Assembly: GCF_900631945.1 (NCBI RefSeq)
Contig: NZ_UZWE01000067.1
Location: 1 to 32,214, forward strand
DNA: 32,214 bases
From: Paracoccus haematequi
Lineage (GTDB): Bacteria; Pseudomonadota; Alphaproteobacteria; Rhodobacterales; Rhodobacteraceae
Direction: 5' to 3'
Shown here: in pieces, positions 26,422-32,214 of the stretch
Numbering within the stretch: position 1 is the stretch's first letter
Layout of the letters: every line of letters starts with the position of its first letter
The notes under the pieces: model-generated
Told to the model about the DNA's origin: nothing
Databases searched by the model: none
The model's input: only the letters and a program-made list of their open reading frames with translations
Program-made: the position numbers and the translations under genes

Positions 26422-27135
26422 TCATCTCTTCTGAAAATGCGGCCGCTGCGAGTCAGCTGCGCGGAAGAGCAGCCCAAAGACCAGAAAGGTCCAGCCGGCA
26501 CCACCCATCCAGCCGGCCATGACATCGCTTGGGTAATGCACGCCCAGCATCACACGGCTGATGCCGGCCAGGAGGCTGACAGCGATGGTCGCGCCGATGA
26601 TGGTCCTGCGCACAGGGGACCGCCAGCTGATTGCCGAGAAGACCAAGCCGAGGCTGATATAGACCACTGCAGCATTGAAGCTGTGGCCGCTGGGAAAGCT
26701 GTAGCCGTCCGCCGCCACAAGATGCGGCACGACATCAGGGCGAGGCCGGGCAAAGCACTGCTTCAGTAGGAGATCCAGCGCCCAGCCCCCGGTGATCGTG
26801 ACAAACAGCACCACCGCCTCGCGCCGGAGGTGGAGCATCGCCAAGACCCCCAGGGCGCAGACGGCGAACAGATGACGCAGCAGGACGCCGCCCAAGGCGG
26901 TCATGTCGCGCGCGGCAACCTCCAGCCATTCCGGCCCGCGCAGGTCCAAACCGGAGGGACCGCGAAACGCCAGCAGTCCCAGATCATCCACGCCGGCGCT
27001 GCGGCCGCTCACCACCAGCACCGCGAGGACCGCGAAGATCGCCCAGCAGATCGCCGCTGCGATCAGCGCATGATGCCGTGCGAGCGGCACCCGATGAACA
27101 GGAACATGGCTTGCCCTGACTGGATTGCGTTCCAT
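26422..27135 (-). CDS. PAP2-family membrane phosphatase
   Basis: This 237-residue integral membrane protein carries all three PAP2 motifs: Lys125-x6-Arg132-Pro133 (KQCFARPRP), PSGH with His151, and Ser193-Arg194-x5-His200-x3-Asp204 (SRVMLGVHYPSD). Such enzymes remove phosphate from lipid phosphates or undecaprenyl pyrophosphate on the outer face of the inner membrane. About six membrane segments are visible, with the first at about 23-43. The ATG at 27135 was chosen because upstream codons in the same open frame (to 27465) are charged, cross the hairpin region and show no domain. Confidence 0.88.
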   Translation of the reverse strand: MERNPVRASHVPVHRVPLARHHALIAAAICWAIFAVLAVLVVSGRSAGVDDLGLLAFRGPSGLDLRGPEWLEVAARDMTALGGVLLRHLFAVCALGVLAMLHLRREAVVLFVTITGGWALDLLLKQCFARPRPDVVPHLVAADGYSFPSGHSFNAAVVYISLGLVFSAISWRSPVRRTIIGATIAVSLLAGISRVMLGVHYPSDVMAGWMGGAGWTFLVFGLLFRAADSQRPHFQKR

Positions 27136-27743
27136 CCGATCATGCCCCTGCAACCTTCCCGTCAGTAGGATCGTCCACGCGCCCTTGGTCCTGCAAGCGT
27201 GCCGTCCGCAACTCCCTAGCGGACGGCCGTGTCGAGCAGCACCCAGGGAGATGGCCAGGGGTCTAGTTTGCAGCCGGGCCTCATACTGCGAAGCCTGCGC
27301 CAACCCCATGAAAGGCTCTCGCGACCGTGCCCGTTGCGAGAGCCTCCCATGAAGGATGTGCGTTGCCTTCACGCCATCGAACGGGCCGAAAGACGGAACG
27401 TTCCGTGTGAACAAGAAGACCCTGTGCGTGTCGTGGCGCACAGGATCCTCTGGGGTTAAGTGCAAGGACTTGCCTCAACCTGTAGGTATTGCGGTTCTGC
27501 ACGTCATGCAAGTTCACCGGGCGGTTGACTGCGGGTCAACCACGGCTGCATTCTACGTTTTCCACCTAGAAACATTTGATCGAGCGAATTGACATAAGGG
27601 GCGGCCTGCCTTGCCGTTGGGATCACCGCACGGTGGCCAGGACAGGTCGTGCCCTCCTTCGCGGGCTGCGGTTGGTCAATGGCCTCGCCAATGTCCATGA
27701 TGCCGATCGTCCCCGCAAGAGCCTGGCGGGATCGCCGATGTCC
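27136..27743. other. 608-bp gene-free region with four dyads
   Basis: No open frame here looks like a gene, but four strong dyads follow each other. They are a 10-bp stem AGGCTCTCGC/GCGAGAGCCT (27313-27322 and 27336-27345), a perfect palindrome ACGGAACGTTCCGT (27393-27406), an 8-bp stem CCTGTGCG/CGCACAGG (27421-27444) and a 7-bp stem GGTTGAC/GTCAACC (27523-27541). This spacing would suit a structured small RNA or a set of operators and terminators. The direction of any transcript cannot be told. Confidence 0.45.
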
Positions 27744-28178
27744 TTAGCCGCAGGAGATTGCCTCGATAAGGCCGGTATTCTCGTCGTAGCTGACATTCAT
27801 CCGGGCCCGGTTGACGTCGGACTGAACGGCACAGTTGGTGCAGGCTTCGCGCCAGACGACACCGGCCGGTTTCTCGGGCAGCGCATCCGTTGGTCGTCCC
27901 ACCAGGTGCTGATAGGCGGATGCCCGGCACCGGTCCCCAAAATAGTATCTTTTCGAGCCGCCGTCGGTTTCGGCGATCCAGATTTCCGGCTCGCGCGGGT
28001 GGTTTCGGATCGTGGAACCCTCGGGTGCCCAATAGGCGAATGGCGGCGGGGGATCGGCCTCCATCACAACATCAGGCTGCGACAACGTCCCTTTGCCTTG
28101 CGACGCAAACTCCTTCGATTTGCAGCCCGGGAGAGCAGCAGCGATGACCGCCGCCAACAGAAACCTTGCTACCGGCAT
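27744..28178 (-). CDS. I78 peptidase-inhibitor-like lipoprotein
   Basis: The 144-residue protein has a lipoprotein signal with the lipobox ALPGC at residues 15-19, so it should be anchored in the envelope. The C-terminal half matches the I78 inhibitor pattern: a Cys before SAYQHLVGRP, then a stretch ending in RARMNVSYDENTGLIEAISCG, which resembles the conserved DRLNV...D..G.I....CG tail. I78 proteins inhibit serine proteases. An insertion in the middle (CTNC) is unusual and adds two cysteines. The start at 28178 was chosen because it places the signal peptide at the N terminus; codons continue upstream to 28253 but cross a dyad. Confidence 0.62.
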   Translation of the reverse strand: MPVARFLLAAVIAAALPGCKSKEFASQGKGTLSQPDVVMEADPPPPFAYWAPEGSTIRNHPREPEIWIAETDGGSKRYYFGDRCRASAYQHLVGRPTDALPEKPAGVVWREACTNCAVQSDVNRARMNVSYDENTGLIEAISCG

Positions 28179-28505
28179 TGCATCCGCACCGTTTGCTACA
28201 GTGGTCACTATAGCACGAGCACCTGATCGGGCGAGAGGCGGTCCGCGCATCATCCTTCCGAAGAAAGGGGATCGCGTGGCCCGCGATCACCCAGGCTCGA
28301 CCACCAGTTCGGACAGAGGTGACGATGGGGCAACAAAGACCGCCGTGTCGGTAATCGAGTTCGGTGCAGGCATCAGGCGATCCGCGGGAGTCCATCTCGA
28401 TCAACCGGCTTCCGACCCGGCTGCGGTCCCGAAAGAAACATTTATCAAGAGCTGGTTACAGCAAATTCATTTGACCGGCGCAGCGGGGTCGCAGCATCTA
28501 CGCCG
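28179..28505. other. Intergenic stretch between the I78-like and BLUF genes
   Basis: Apart from the dyad at 28195-28214 I see no gene and no clear motif in these 327 bp. A plus-strand frame runs through it (about 28093-28509) but has no binding site or recognisable domain. The promoter of the BLUF gene must lie in the AT-richer part after 28430. Confidence 0.4.
28195..28214. promoter_or_regulatory. Dyad overlapping the likely promoter of the I78-like gene
   Basis: Arms GCTACAGTG and CACTATAGC differ at one position and surround GT. On the minus strand the right arm contains TATAGT, a good -10 hexamer 28-35 bp before the start codon. A protein bound here would control this lipoprotein gene. 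Confidence 0.45.
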
Positions 28506-28910
28506 ATGAACCAGATGATCGCCATTCTGTATCGCAGCGACGCGCTGACTGCTGCGGATAGCGCGGCGGATGATGAAATCCTGTCGGCAGCGCGAGAGCG
28601 CAATGCATCCAGAAACGTCACAGGCTTTCTGCACCGCGAAAGCGATGTCTTCTATCAATGGCTGGAAGGACCGGCGGAGGCCGTCAGGGAGATCTTCGCG
28701 TCGATCATGAACGACCCTCGACATCGCAACGTCAAGCAGCTGAGCGAGATCATCATCACGGAGCGCAATTTCCGGTTCTGGTCGATAGCTGCCTCGGATG
28801 AGAGCACCACATCGCTGTTCGACTGGGCGGCGAAGGGCGGGATTTCCCTGCATCAGGTTCGGCCCGATCAACTCCTGTCGTTTCTACTGCACTGCGCACG
28901 ACGGGTCTGA
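28506..28910 (+). CDS. BLUF-domain blue-light sensor protein
   Basis: This 134-residue protein consists of a BLUF domain, which binds FAD and changes its hydrogen bonding on blue-light absorption. The key residues are in place: Tyr9 (ILYRS), Asn33 (RNASRNVTG), Gln51-Trp52 in FYQWLEGP, and Trp92 near the end of the domain. The Met that usually follows this Trp by two residues is Ile94 here. There is no output domain, so it must act through a partner. A single-domain response regulator is encoded 180 bp downstream in the same direction. The ribosome-binding site is weak; an ATG three codons downstream is possible. Confidence 0.88.
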   Translation: MNQMIAILYRSDALTAADSAADDEILSAARERNASRNVTGFLHRESDVFYQWLEGPAEAVREIFASIMNDPRHRNVKQLSEIIITERNFRFWSIAASDESTTSLFDWAAKGGISLHQVRPDQLLSFLLHCARRV

Positions 28911-29090
28911 GACCGGATTGTCGCCGAGGCGGCGCACCCTGCCCCAGCCCAAGCGGGCGGAACAATCTCGGGTGCCGCCCCCAACGCGTTGCTGACGCCT
29001 GGATCTGTCTGGCTGCAGGGCTGCGTTGGCCGGAACCCAAGCCCTCGGTTGGGCCTTCTCAGAACAGGCAAGAAAAACCGAGCAGCAGTC

Positions 29091-29501
29091 GTGGCTTCAA
29101 TCGACCATTACGCCCTGGTCGCGGATGACGATCCGCTGATCCGCATGGATGCCCAGGCGATCCTGGCCGGCGCCGGCTTCCGCGTCCATGCCGCAGCCAG
29201 TGCCGAAGAGGCCTTGCAGATCCTTGACCGGCATGGCCCTGCCATCCGGTTGCTGTTCACCGATGTGCAGATGCCGCCGGGCCCTCTGACCGGGTTCGAC
29301 CTGGCCTGGCGTTGCGCGGAGACGTGGCCGCAGATCGGCATCCTCGTGGCCTCTGGCGCAGTGCCGCCGGAGCCGGGCGATATCCCTGAGCAGGCCGTGT
29401 TTCTCCCAAAACCGTTCAGTGAGGATCTTGTCCGCAATCACCTCAAGGCGATCCTGTCAGACAGCCAGGGTCCGCAAGACCGTCAGACCTCGCTGTCCTG
29501 A
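29091..29501 (+). CDS. Single-domain response regulator (receiver)
   Basis: The product is a CheY-like receiver of about 136 residues with acidic residues Asp12-Asp14 (VADDDPLIR), phosphoacceptor Asp58 (LLFTDVQMP), Ser88 (VASG) and Lys107 (FLPKPF). It has no output domain. The start is uncertain: I chose a GTG at 29091 because it gives the normal N-terminal strand. The open frame reaches back to 28989, but the added residues look unrelated to a receiver. It follows the BLUF gene in the same orientation; no histidine kinase is nearby. Confidence 0.8.
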   Translation: MASIDHYALVADDDPLIRMDAQAILAGAGFRVHAAASAEEALQILDRHGPAIRLLFTDVQMPPGPLTGFDLAWRCAETWPQIGILVASGAVPPEPGDIPEQAVFLPKPFSEDLVRNHLKAILSDSQGPQDRQTSLS

Positions 29502-29566
29502 CGGACACGAGTTCTTGTCGCCCTATCTCCATGCCGACCTGTTGGCACCGAGCAGGGTTTGTTCTC

Positions 29567-29869
29567 TCAGCGAACCAGTGTCAGACGGCGCGAGTTGGCG
29601 CGTGTCCTTTTTACGTAGGGCCGCAGAGCCGCGACCATGACCCGCTCCGGGCTTGCCCCCCTGCCCGCCGCCTCCAGCATCGCGAAGAGCGACTCCGCCG
29701 CTGCCGCCTGCTTTTCCGCCACCATGCGGAACGGCTCGCCAGGCGACTGGGCCATGATCCCCATCATTCCCGCTGTCCGAAGACCGATCACCGTCTGCGC
29801 GTCGATCCCCAGCCGGGCCAGCTGAATCCACAGGCGGACGGGGTTCGCAGGCATCGTGAAGCCGATCAT
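29567..29869 (-). CDS. Small phasin-like protein
   Basis: The 100-residue protein is an amphipathic helical chain (ARLGIDAQTVIGLRTAGMMGIM, positions about 19-40, then QSPGEPFRMVAEKQAAAAESLFAMLEA) with a basic tail PYVKRTRANSRRL. Similar Rhodobacterales proteins are often labelled antifreeze-like, but they look more like phasins, which coat polyhydroxyalkanoate granules. An AAGGA lies nine bases before the ATG at 29869, so I prefer it to the upstream ATG at 29899. The function is inferred from composition only. Confidence 0.6.
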   Translation of the reverse strand: MIGFTMPANPVRLWIQLARLGIDAQTVIGLRTAGMMGIMAQSPGEPFRMVAEKQAAAAESLFAMLEAAGRGASPERVMVAALRPYVKRTRANSRRLTLVR

Positions 29870-29952
29870 GGGGATACATCCTTTGCGCTGTGGGGTCATT
29901 TTGGACGGCCATTCCGAACAATGGCAGGGAGCCTTATCGTCAGGATCAATCG

Positions 29953-30213
29953 CTACACCGTCTCGAAGATCACGAACCCCGACATCGTGTCGGCGACCTC
30001 GTCGTAGCGGCTGGCATCGGTGACGATGCGGATGATCGGCGCCTCAAAGGGGTCGTCGTCCTCGGGAATGACCTGGACGGTCCGCGGCACGGCAAACTCC
30101 CCTGCCCTTGCCGGGATCGCCACGAACTCGATCTCGCCGTCGCCGATGGTGCCGAATTTCATCATGCCTTCGAAAGGGCCGTGACCGTCGATCGCAAACC
30201 TGACCCGCCGCAT
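29953..30213 (-). CDS. Hypothetical protein
   Basis: The 86-residue product (MRRVRFAIDGHGPFEGMMKF...) is acidic towards the C terminus and appears to be mostly beta strands. It has no signal, membrane segment or cysteine. GAGGAG lies six bases before the ATG at 30213, which makes this start strong. The gene lies between the phasin-like gene and the MFS gene, all on the same strand, but gaps of 83 and 126 bp argue against tight coupling. I do not recognise a family. Confidence 0.6.
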   Translation of the reverse strand: MRRVRFAIDGHGPFEGMMKFGTIGDGEIEFVAIPARAGEFAVPRTVQVIPEDDDPFEAPIIRIVTDASRYDEVADTMSGFVIFETV

Positions 30214-30339
30214 CGCCTGCTCCTCTTGTCGTGGCAAGAGCGAACGGCGATCCCGCCGCCCTGTTCCGGGCAAACGGGCGCAGTTAGGAAAGATCAATAG
30301 CTCCCCTCGTGGCGATCCTCACTGGCGACCTCGCCGAGG

Positions 30340-31584
30340 CTATCCCCCCTCGTCGATGCGGGGTAGGAACCAGGCCAGCAGCCCGCCCAGCGGCAGGAAA
30401 GAGCAGAGCCGATAGACCGTCTCGACCCCATGGCTGTCCGCCAGTCCGCCCAGGACCGCCGCCGCAATGCCGCCCAAGCCGAAGTTCAGCCCATAGAACA
30501 GCCCGCCGATCAAGCCGATCCGGCCCGGCAGCAGCTCCATCGCATAGATCAGGATCGAGGCGAAGGCACTGGCCATGATCAGGTTGATCGCCACCGTCAG
30601 CACCCCGGTCCAGAACAGGTCGGCATAGGGCAGCACCAGCGTCAGCGGCAGCGGTCCCAGCACCGAGATCCAGATGATGCGGTGGCGTCCGATGCGGTCG
30701 CCGACGATGCCGCCAATCAGTGCCCCCGCCGCCGCCGCCAGCAGAAAGATGAACAGCATCATCTGCGCCGAGGGGATCGACAGCCCGAAACGGTCCATCA
30801 GGTAGAAGGTATAGAACGACCGGAAGCTTTCGCTGTAGGCGTTCTTGGAAAACATCAGCAGCGTCAGGACCACCATGCCGATGCCGATGGTCAGCGGCGC
30901 ATGCCGGACATGGGCGCCGCCGTCCTTGGTGGCGCTTTTGCGCATCGCCGCGAACTCGGCGCTGATCCGGCGCTGCTTGCTGCCGATCCAGACCAGCAGC
31001 AGCATCGCCATCAGGGCGGCGACCGCGAACCAGGCGAGGCTCGGCTGGCCCCAGGGCACGATGATCAGCGCTGCGAAGACTGGGCCAAGCGCGCCGCCCG
31101 CCTGCCCGCCCACCTGAAAGATGCCCTGCGCCAGCCCCTGCCGCCCGCCCGCGGCATATCGCGCCATCCGCGTGGCCTCGGGGTGGAAGATCGACGAGCC
31201 GATGCCGATCAGCGCCACCGACACGAGGATCACCGCATAGCTGTGCGCAAAGGCCAGGCTGACCAGCCCCGACAGGGTGAACATCATCCCCGCCACTGGC
31301 GAATAGGGCGCGGGATGGCGGTCCGTCACCATGCCGATCACCGGCTGCAGCAGCGATCCGGCGATCTGGAAGGTCATGGTGATCATGCCGATCTGGACGA
31401 AGTCCAGGCCGTAAGCGTCCTTCAGGATCGGATAAGCCGCCGGGATCAGCGACTGCATCAGGTCGTTCAGAAGATGCGTCAGCCCCAGCACCATCAGCAC
31501 GGTCACATGGGTTCCCGCGCGGGGGGCGGACAAGGCGGCGGTGGTCCTGGCGGCTGCTTTCCGGGAAAAAGGCGGGCAGGACAT
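30340..31584 (-). CDS. MFS exporter, fosmidomycin-resistance (Fsr) type
   Basis: This 414-residue protein has about twelve membrane segments. The motifs of the Fsr family are visible: LTHLLNDLMQSLIPAAYPILK near the N terminus (positions about 35-55), VTDRHPAPYSPVAGM, GIGSSIFHPEATRMA in the first half and GDRIGRHRIIW after the seventh segment. Fsr exports fosmidomycin in Escherichia coli; the natural substrate is unknown. The ATG at 31584 has AGGGA six bases upstream. The gene is divergent from the small gene at 31778, with an inverted repeat in between. Confidence 0.9.
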   Translation of the reverse strand: MSCPPFSRKAAARTTAALSAPRAGTHVTVLMVLGLTHLLNDLMQSLIPAAYPILKDAYGLDFVQIGMITMTFQIAGSLLQPVIGMVTDRHPAPYSPVAGMMFTLSGLVSLAFAHSYAVILVSVALIGIGSSIFHPEATRMARYAAGGRQGLAQGIFQVGGQAGGALGPVFAALIIVPWGQPSLAWFAVAALMAMLLLVWIGSKQRRISAEFAAMRKSATKDGGAHVRHAPLTIGIGMVVLTLLMFSKNAYSESFRSFYTFYLMDRFGLSIPSAQMMLFIFLLAAAAGALIGGIVGDRIGRHRIIWISVLGPLPLTLVLPYADLFWTGVLTVAINLIMASAFASILIYAMELLPGRIGLIGGLFYGLNFGLGGIAAAVLGGLADSHGVETVYRLCSFLPLGGLLAWFLPRIDEGG

Positions 31585-31686
31585 CCGGTTCCCTGCACCG
31601 CATCTCTGCCTTCAACATCGGCGGGGTGCAAGTGAGGGTGCGCGCTTGTCCCCACCGTGGCAAAGCAGGACAGCACAGCGTCCGTT

Positions 31687-31718
31687 CCGGCAGTTAACAA
31701 AGGCTGGTTGACTGCCGG
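31687..31718. promoter_or_regulatory. Inverted repeat between the MFS exporter and a small gene
   Basis: Arms CCGGCAGTTAAC (31687-31698) and GTTGACTGCCGG (31707-31718) differ at one position across an 8-base spacer. Additional GTCAAC hexamers follow at 31731 and 31757. The arrangement suits an operator for one or both divergent genes. Confidence 0.5.
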
Positions 31719-31777
31719 GATTAACCATCTGTCAACGCTCTCCGGCTACCCCTCCTGTCAACAAGGAGAACATCGCC

Positions 31778-32017
31778 ATGAACTATCGGGTCGCAAACTA
31801 TGAATCGATGAACGGGAACCTGGCGCTGGCCGGGCAGGCCGTCACCGCCTGCCGCGAGGGCGCGCCGCGGCTTTCGCTCACCCCCGCCGAGCGGGAGGAG
31901 TTGCTGGCCCGAATTCATCGGCAGATCGCGGACCTGCACGCTCTCGAGGTGCGGCTGAGGAGGCCTGTGGCTCGCGCGGCAAGGAACCGACCTTCCGAAG
32001 CTGCGGATGGCTTATGA
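31778..32017 (+). CDS. Small hypothetical protein
   Basis: The 79-residue product starts MNYRVANYESMNGNLALAGQ and continues with a helical, charged part (LTPAEREELLARIHRQIADLHALEVRLRR, positions about 33-61). AAGGAG lies eight bases before the ATG, so the start is well supported. The final 18 residues are basic and low in hydrophobic content and could reflect a late frame change. No family is recognised; a small DNA- or protein-binding role is possible but unproven. Confidence 0.6.
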   Translation: MNYRVANYESMNGNLALAGQAVTACREGAPRLSLTPAEREELLARIHRQIADLHALEVRLRRPVARAARNRPSEAADGL

Positions 32018-32079
32018 GAAGGTCAAAGGACTGAAGGCGCCGGCGTTCCAGCGGGGTGTCCGGGTGAAGCCGCAATAAG

Positions 32080-32115
32080 AAAGACCCCCTTGCGTGGCAG
32101 CGCAGGGGGGCCTTT
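32080..32115. terminator. Bidirectional intrinsic terminator
   Basis: A long GC-rich hairpin with AAAGaCCCCC on the left and GGGGGgCCTTT on the right, plus TGCG/CGCA pairs inside, lies between the small plus-strand gene and the gene entering from the right edge. A-tracts on the left and T-tracts on the right allow termination in both directions. Confidence 0.7.
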
Positions 32116-32131
32116 CGTAACCGGCCGATTG

Positions 32132-32214
32132 TTACCGCGGCGGTTGAGCCTTGAAGCGTTGCGCGAGTTCAGGATCGCTAACGAAGTCGTCGAGGAACTG
32201 GTGCCAGGTTTCTG
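32132..32214 (-). CDS. C-terminal end of a gene cut by the window edge
   Basis: The last 26 codons of a minus-strand gene are visible, ending WHQFLDDFVSDPELAQRF and a short basic tail before TAA at 32134. The amino-acid composition looks like real protein, and the terminator just beyond supports a gene end here. The family cannot be told from this fragment. Confidence 0.45.
   Translation of the reverse strand, partial: ETWHQFLDDFVSDPELAQRFKAQPPR

Noticed and set aside
28093..28509. Plus-strand frame across the I78-like promoter region
   Set aside because: Antisense to the lipoprotein start and without domain or binding site.

Overview
The window looks like an alphaproteobacterium of the Rhodobacteraceae, most like Paracoccus. 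The reasons are high GC throughout, a LexA box of the alphaproteobacterial GAAC-N7-GAAC type, an imuA-imuB-dnaE2 mutasome, a BLUF blue-light sensor, and small proteins typical of the family. This genus assignment is an inference from gene content. I see no rRNA, tRNA, CRISPR array or recognisable insertion sequence.

Layout. (1) 1-1800: a mobilization module with a MOB-HEN relaxase, a MobC-like accessory protein and an oriT-like dyad region; the left end resembles a plasmid or integrated mobilizable element. (2) 2006-9136: a DNA-damage island. xthA and an SRAP (YedK/HMCES) gene lie on the minus strand, divergent from imuA-imuB-dnaE2, with one LexA box between them. xthA and SRAP appear to use the non-standard start codons CTG and ATC. 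(3) 9495-22121: a catabolic regulon for an opine-like or iminodicarboxylate-like compound. It has an NAD(P) opine dehydrogenase, a tightly overlapping eight-gene minus-strand operon (flavin oxidase beta, gamma and alpha subunits, a second beta-like oxidase, two permeases, a fused double ATPase and an MmgE/PrpD protein), a divergent LysR regulator, and a separately transcribed family 5 solute-binding protein. A near-identical LysR-type operator sits about 72-78 bp upstream of both minus-strand transcription units. (4) 22300-32214: a run of envelope and small genes: an SH3 lipoprotein, a Cys-rich Sel1-type secreted protein split by a frameshift, a PAP2 phosphatase, an I78-like lipoprotein, a BLUF protein, a receiver protein, a phasin-like protein, a fosmidomycin-resistance-type MFS exporter, and hypotheticals.

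How the genes work together. Part 2 couples abasic-site handling (ExoIII, SRAP) with translesion synthesis under SOS control. Part 3 is the best candidate for an undescribed system. The importer would bring in an N-linked dicarboxylate, the PrpD-family protein may epimerize or dehydrate it, and two flavin oxidase beta subunits sharing one alpha/gamma pair would cleave the secondary amine. The substrate cannot be told from sequence alone.
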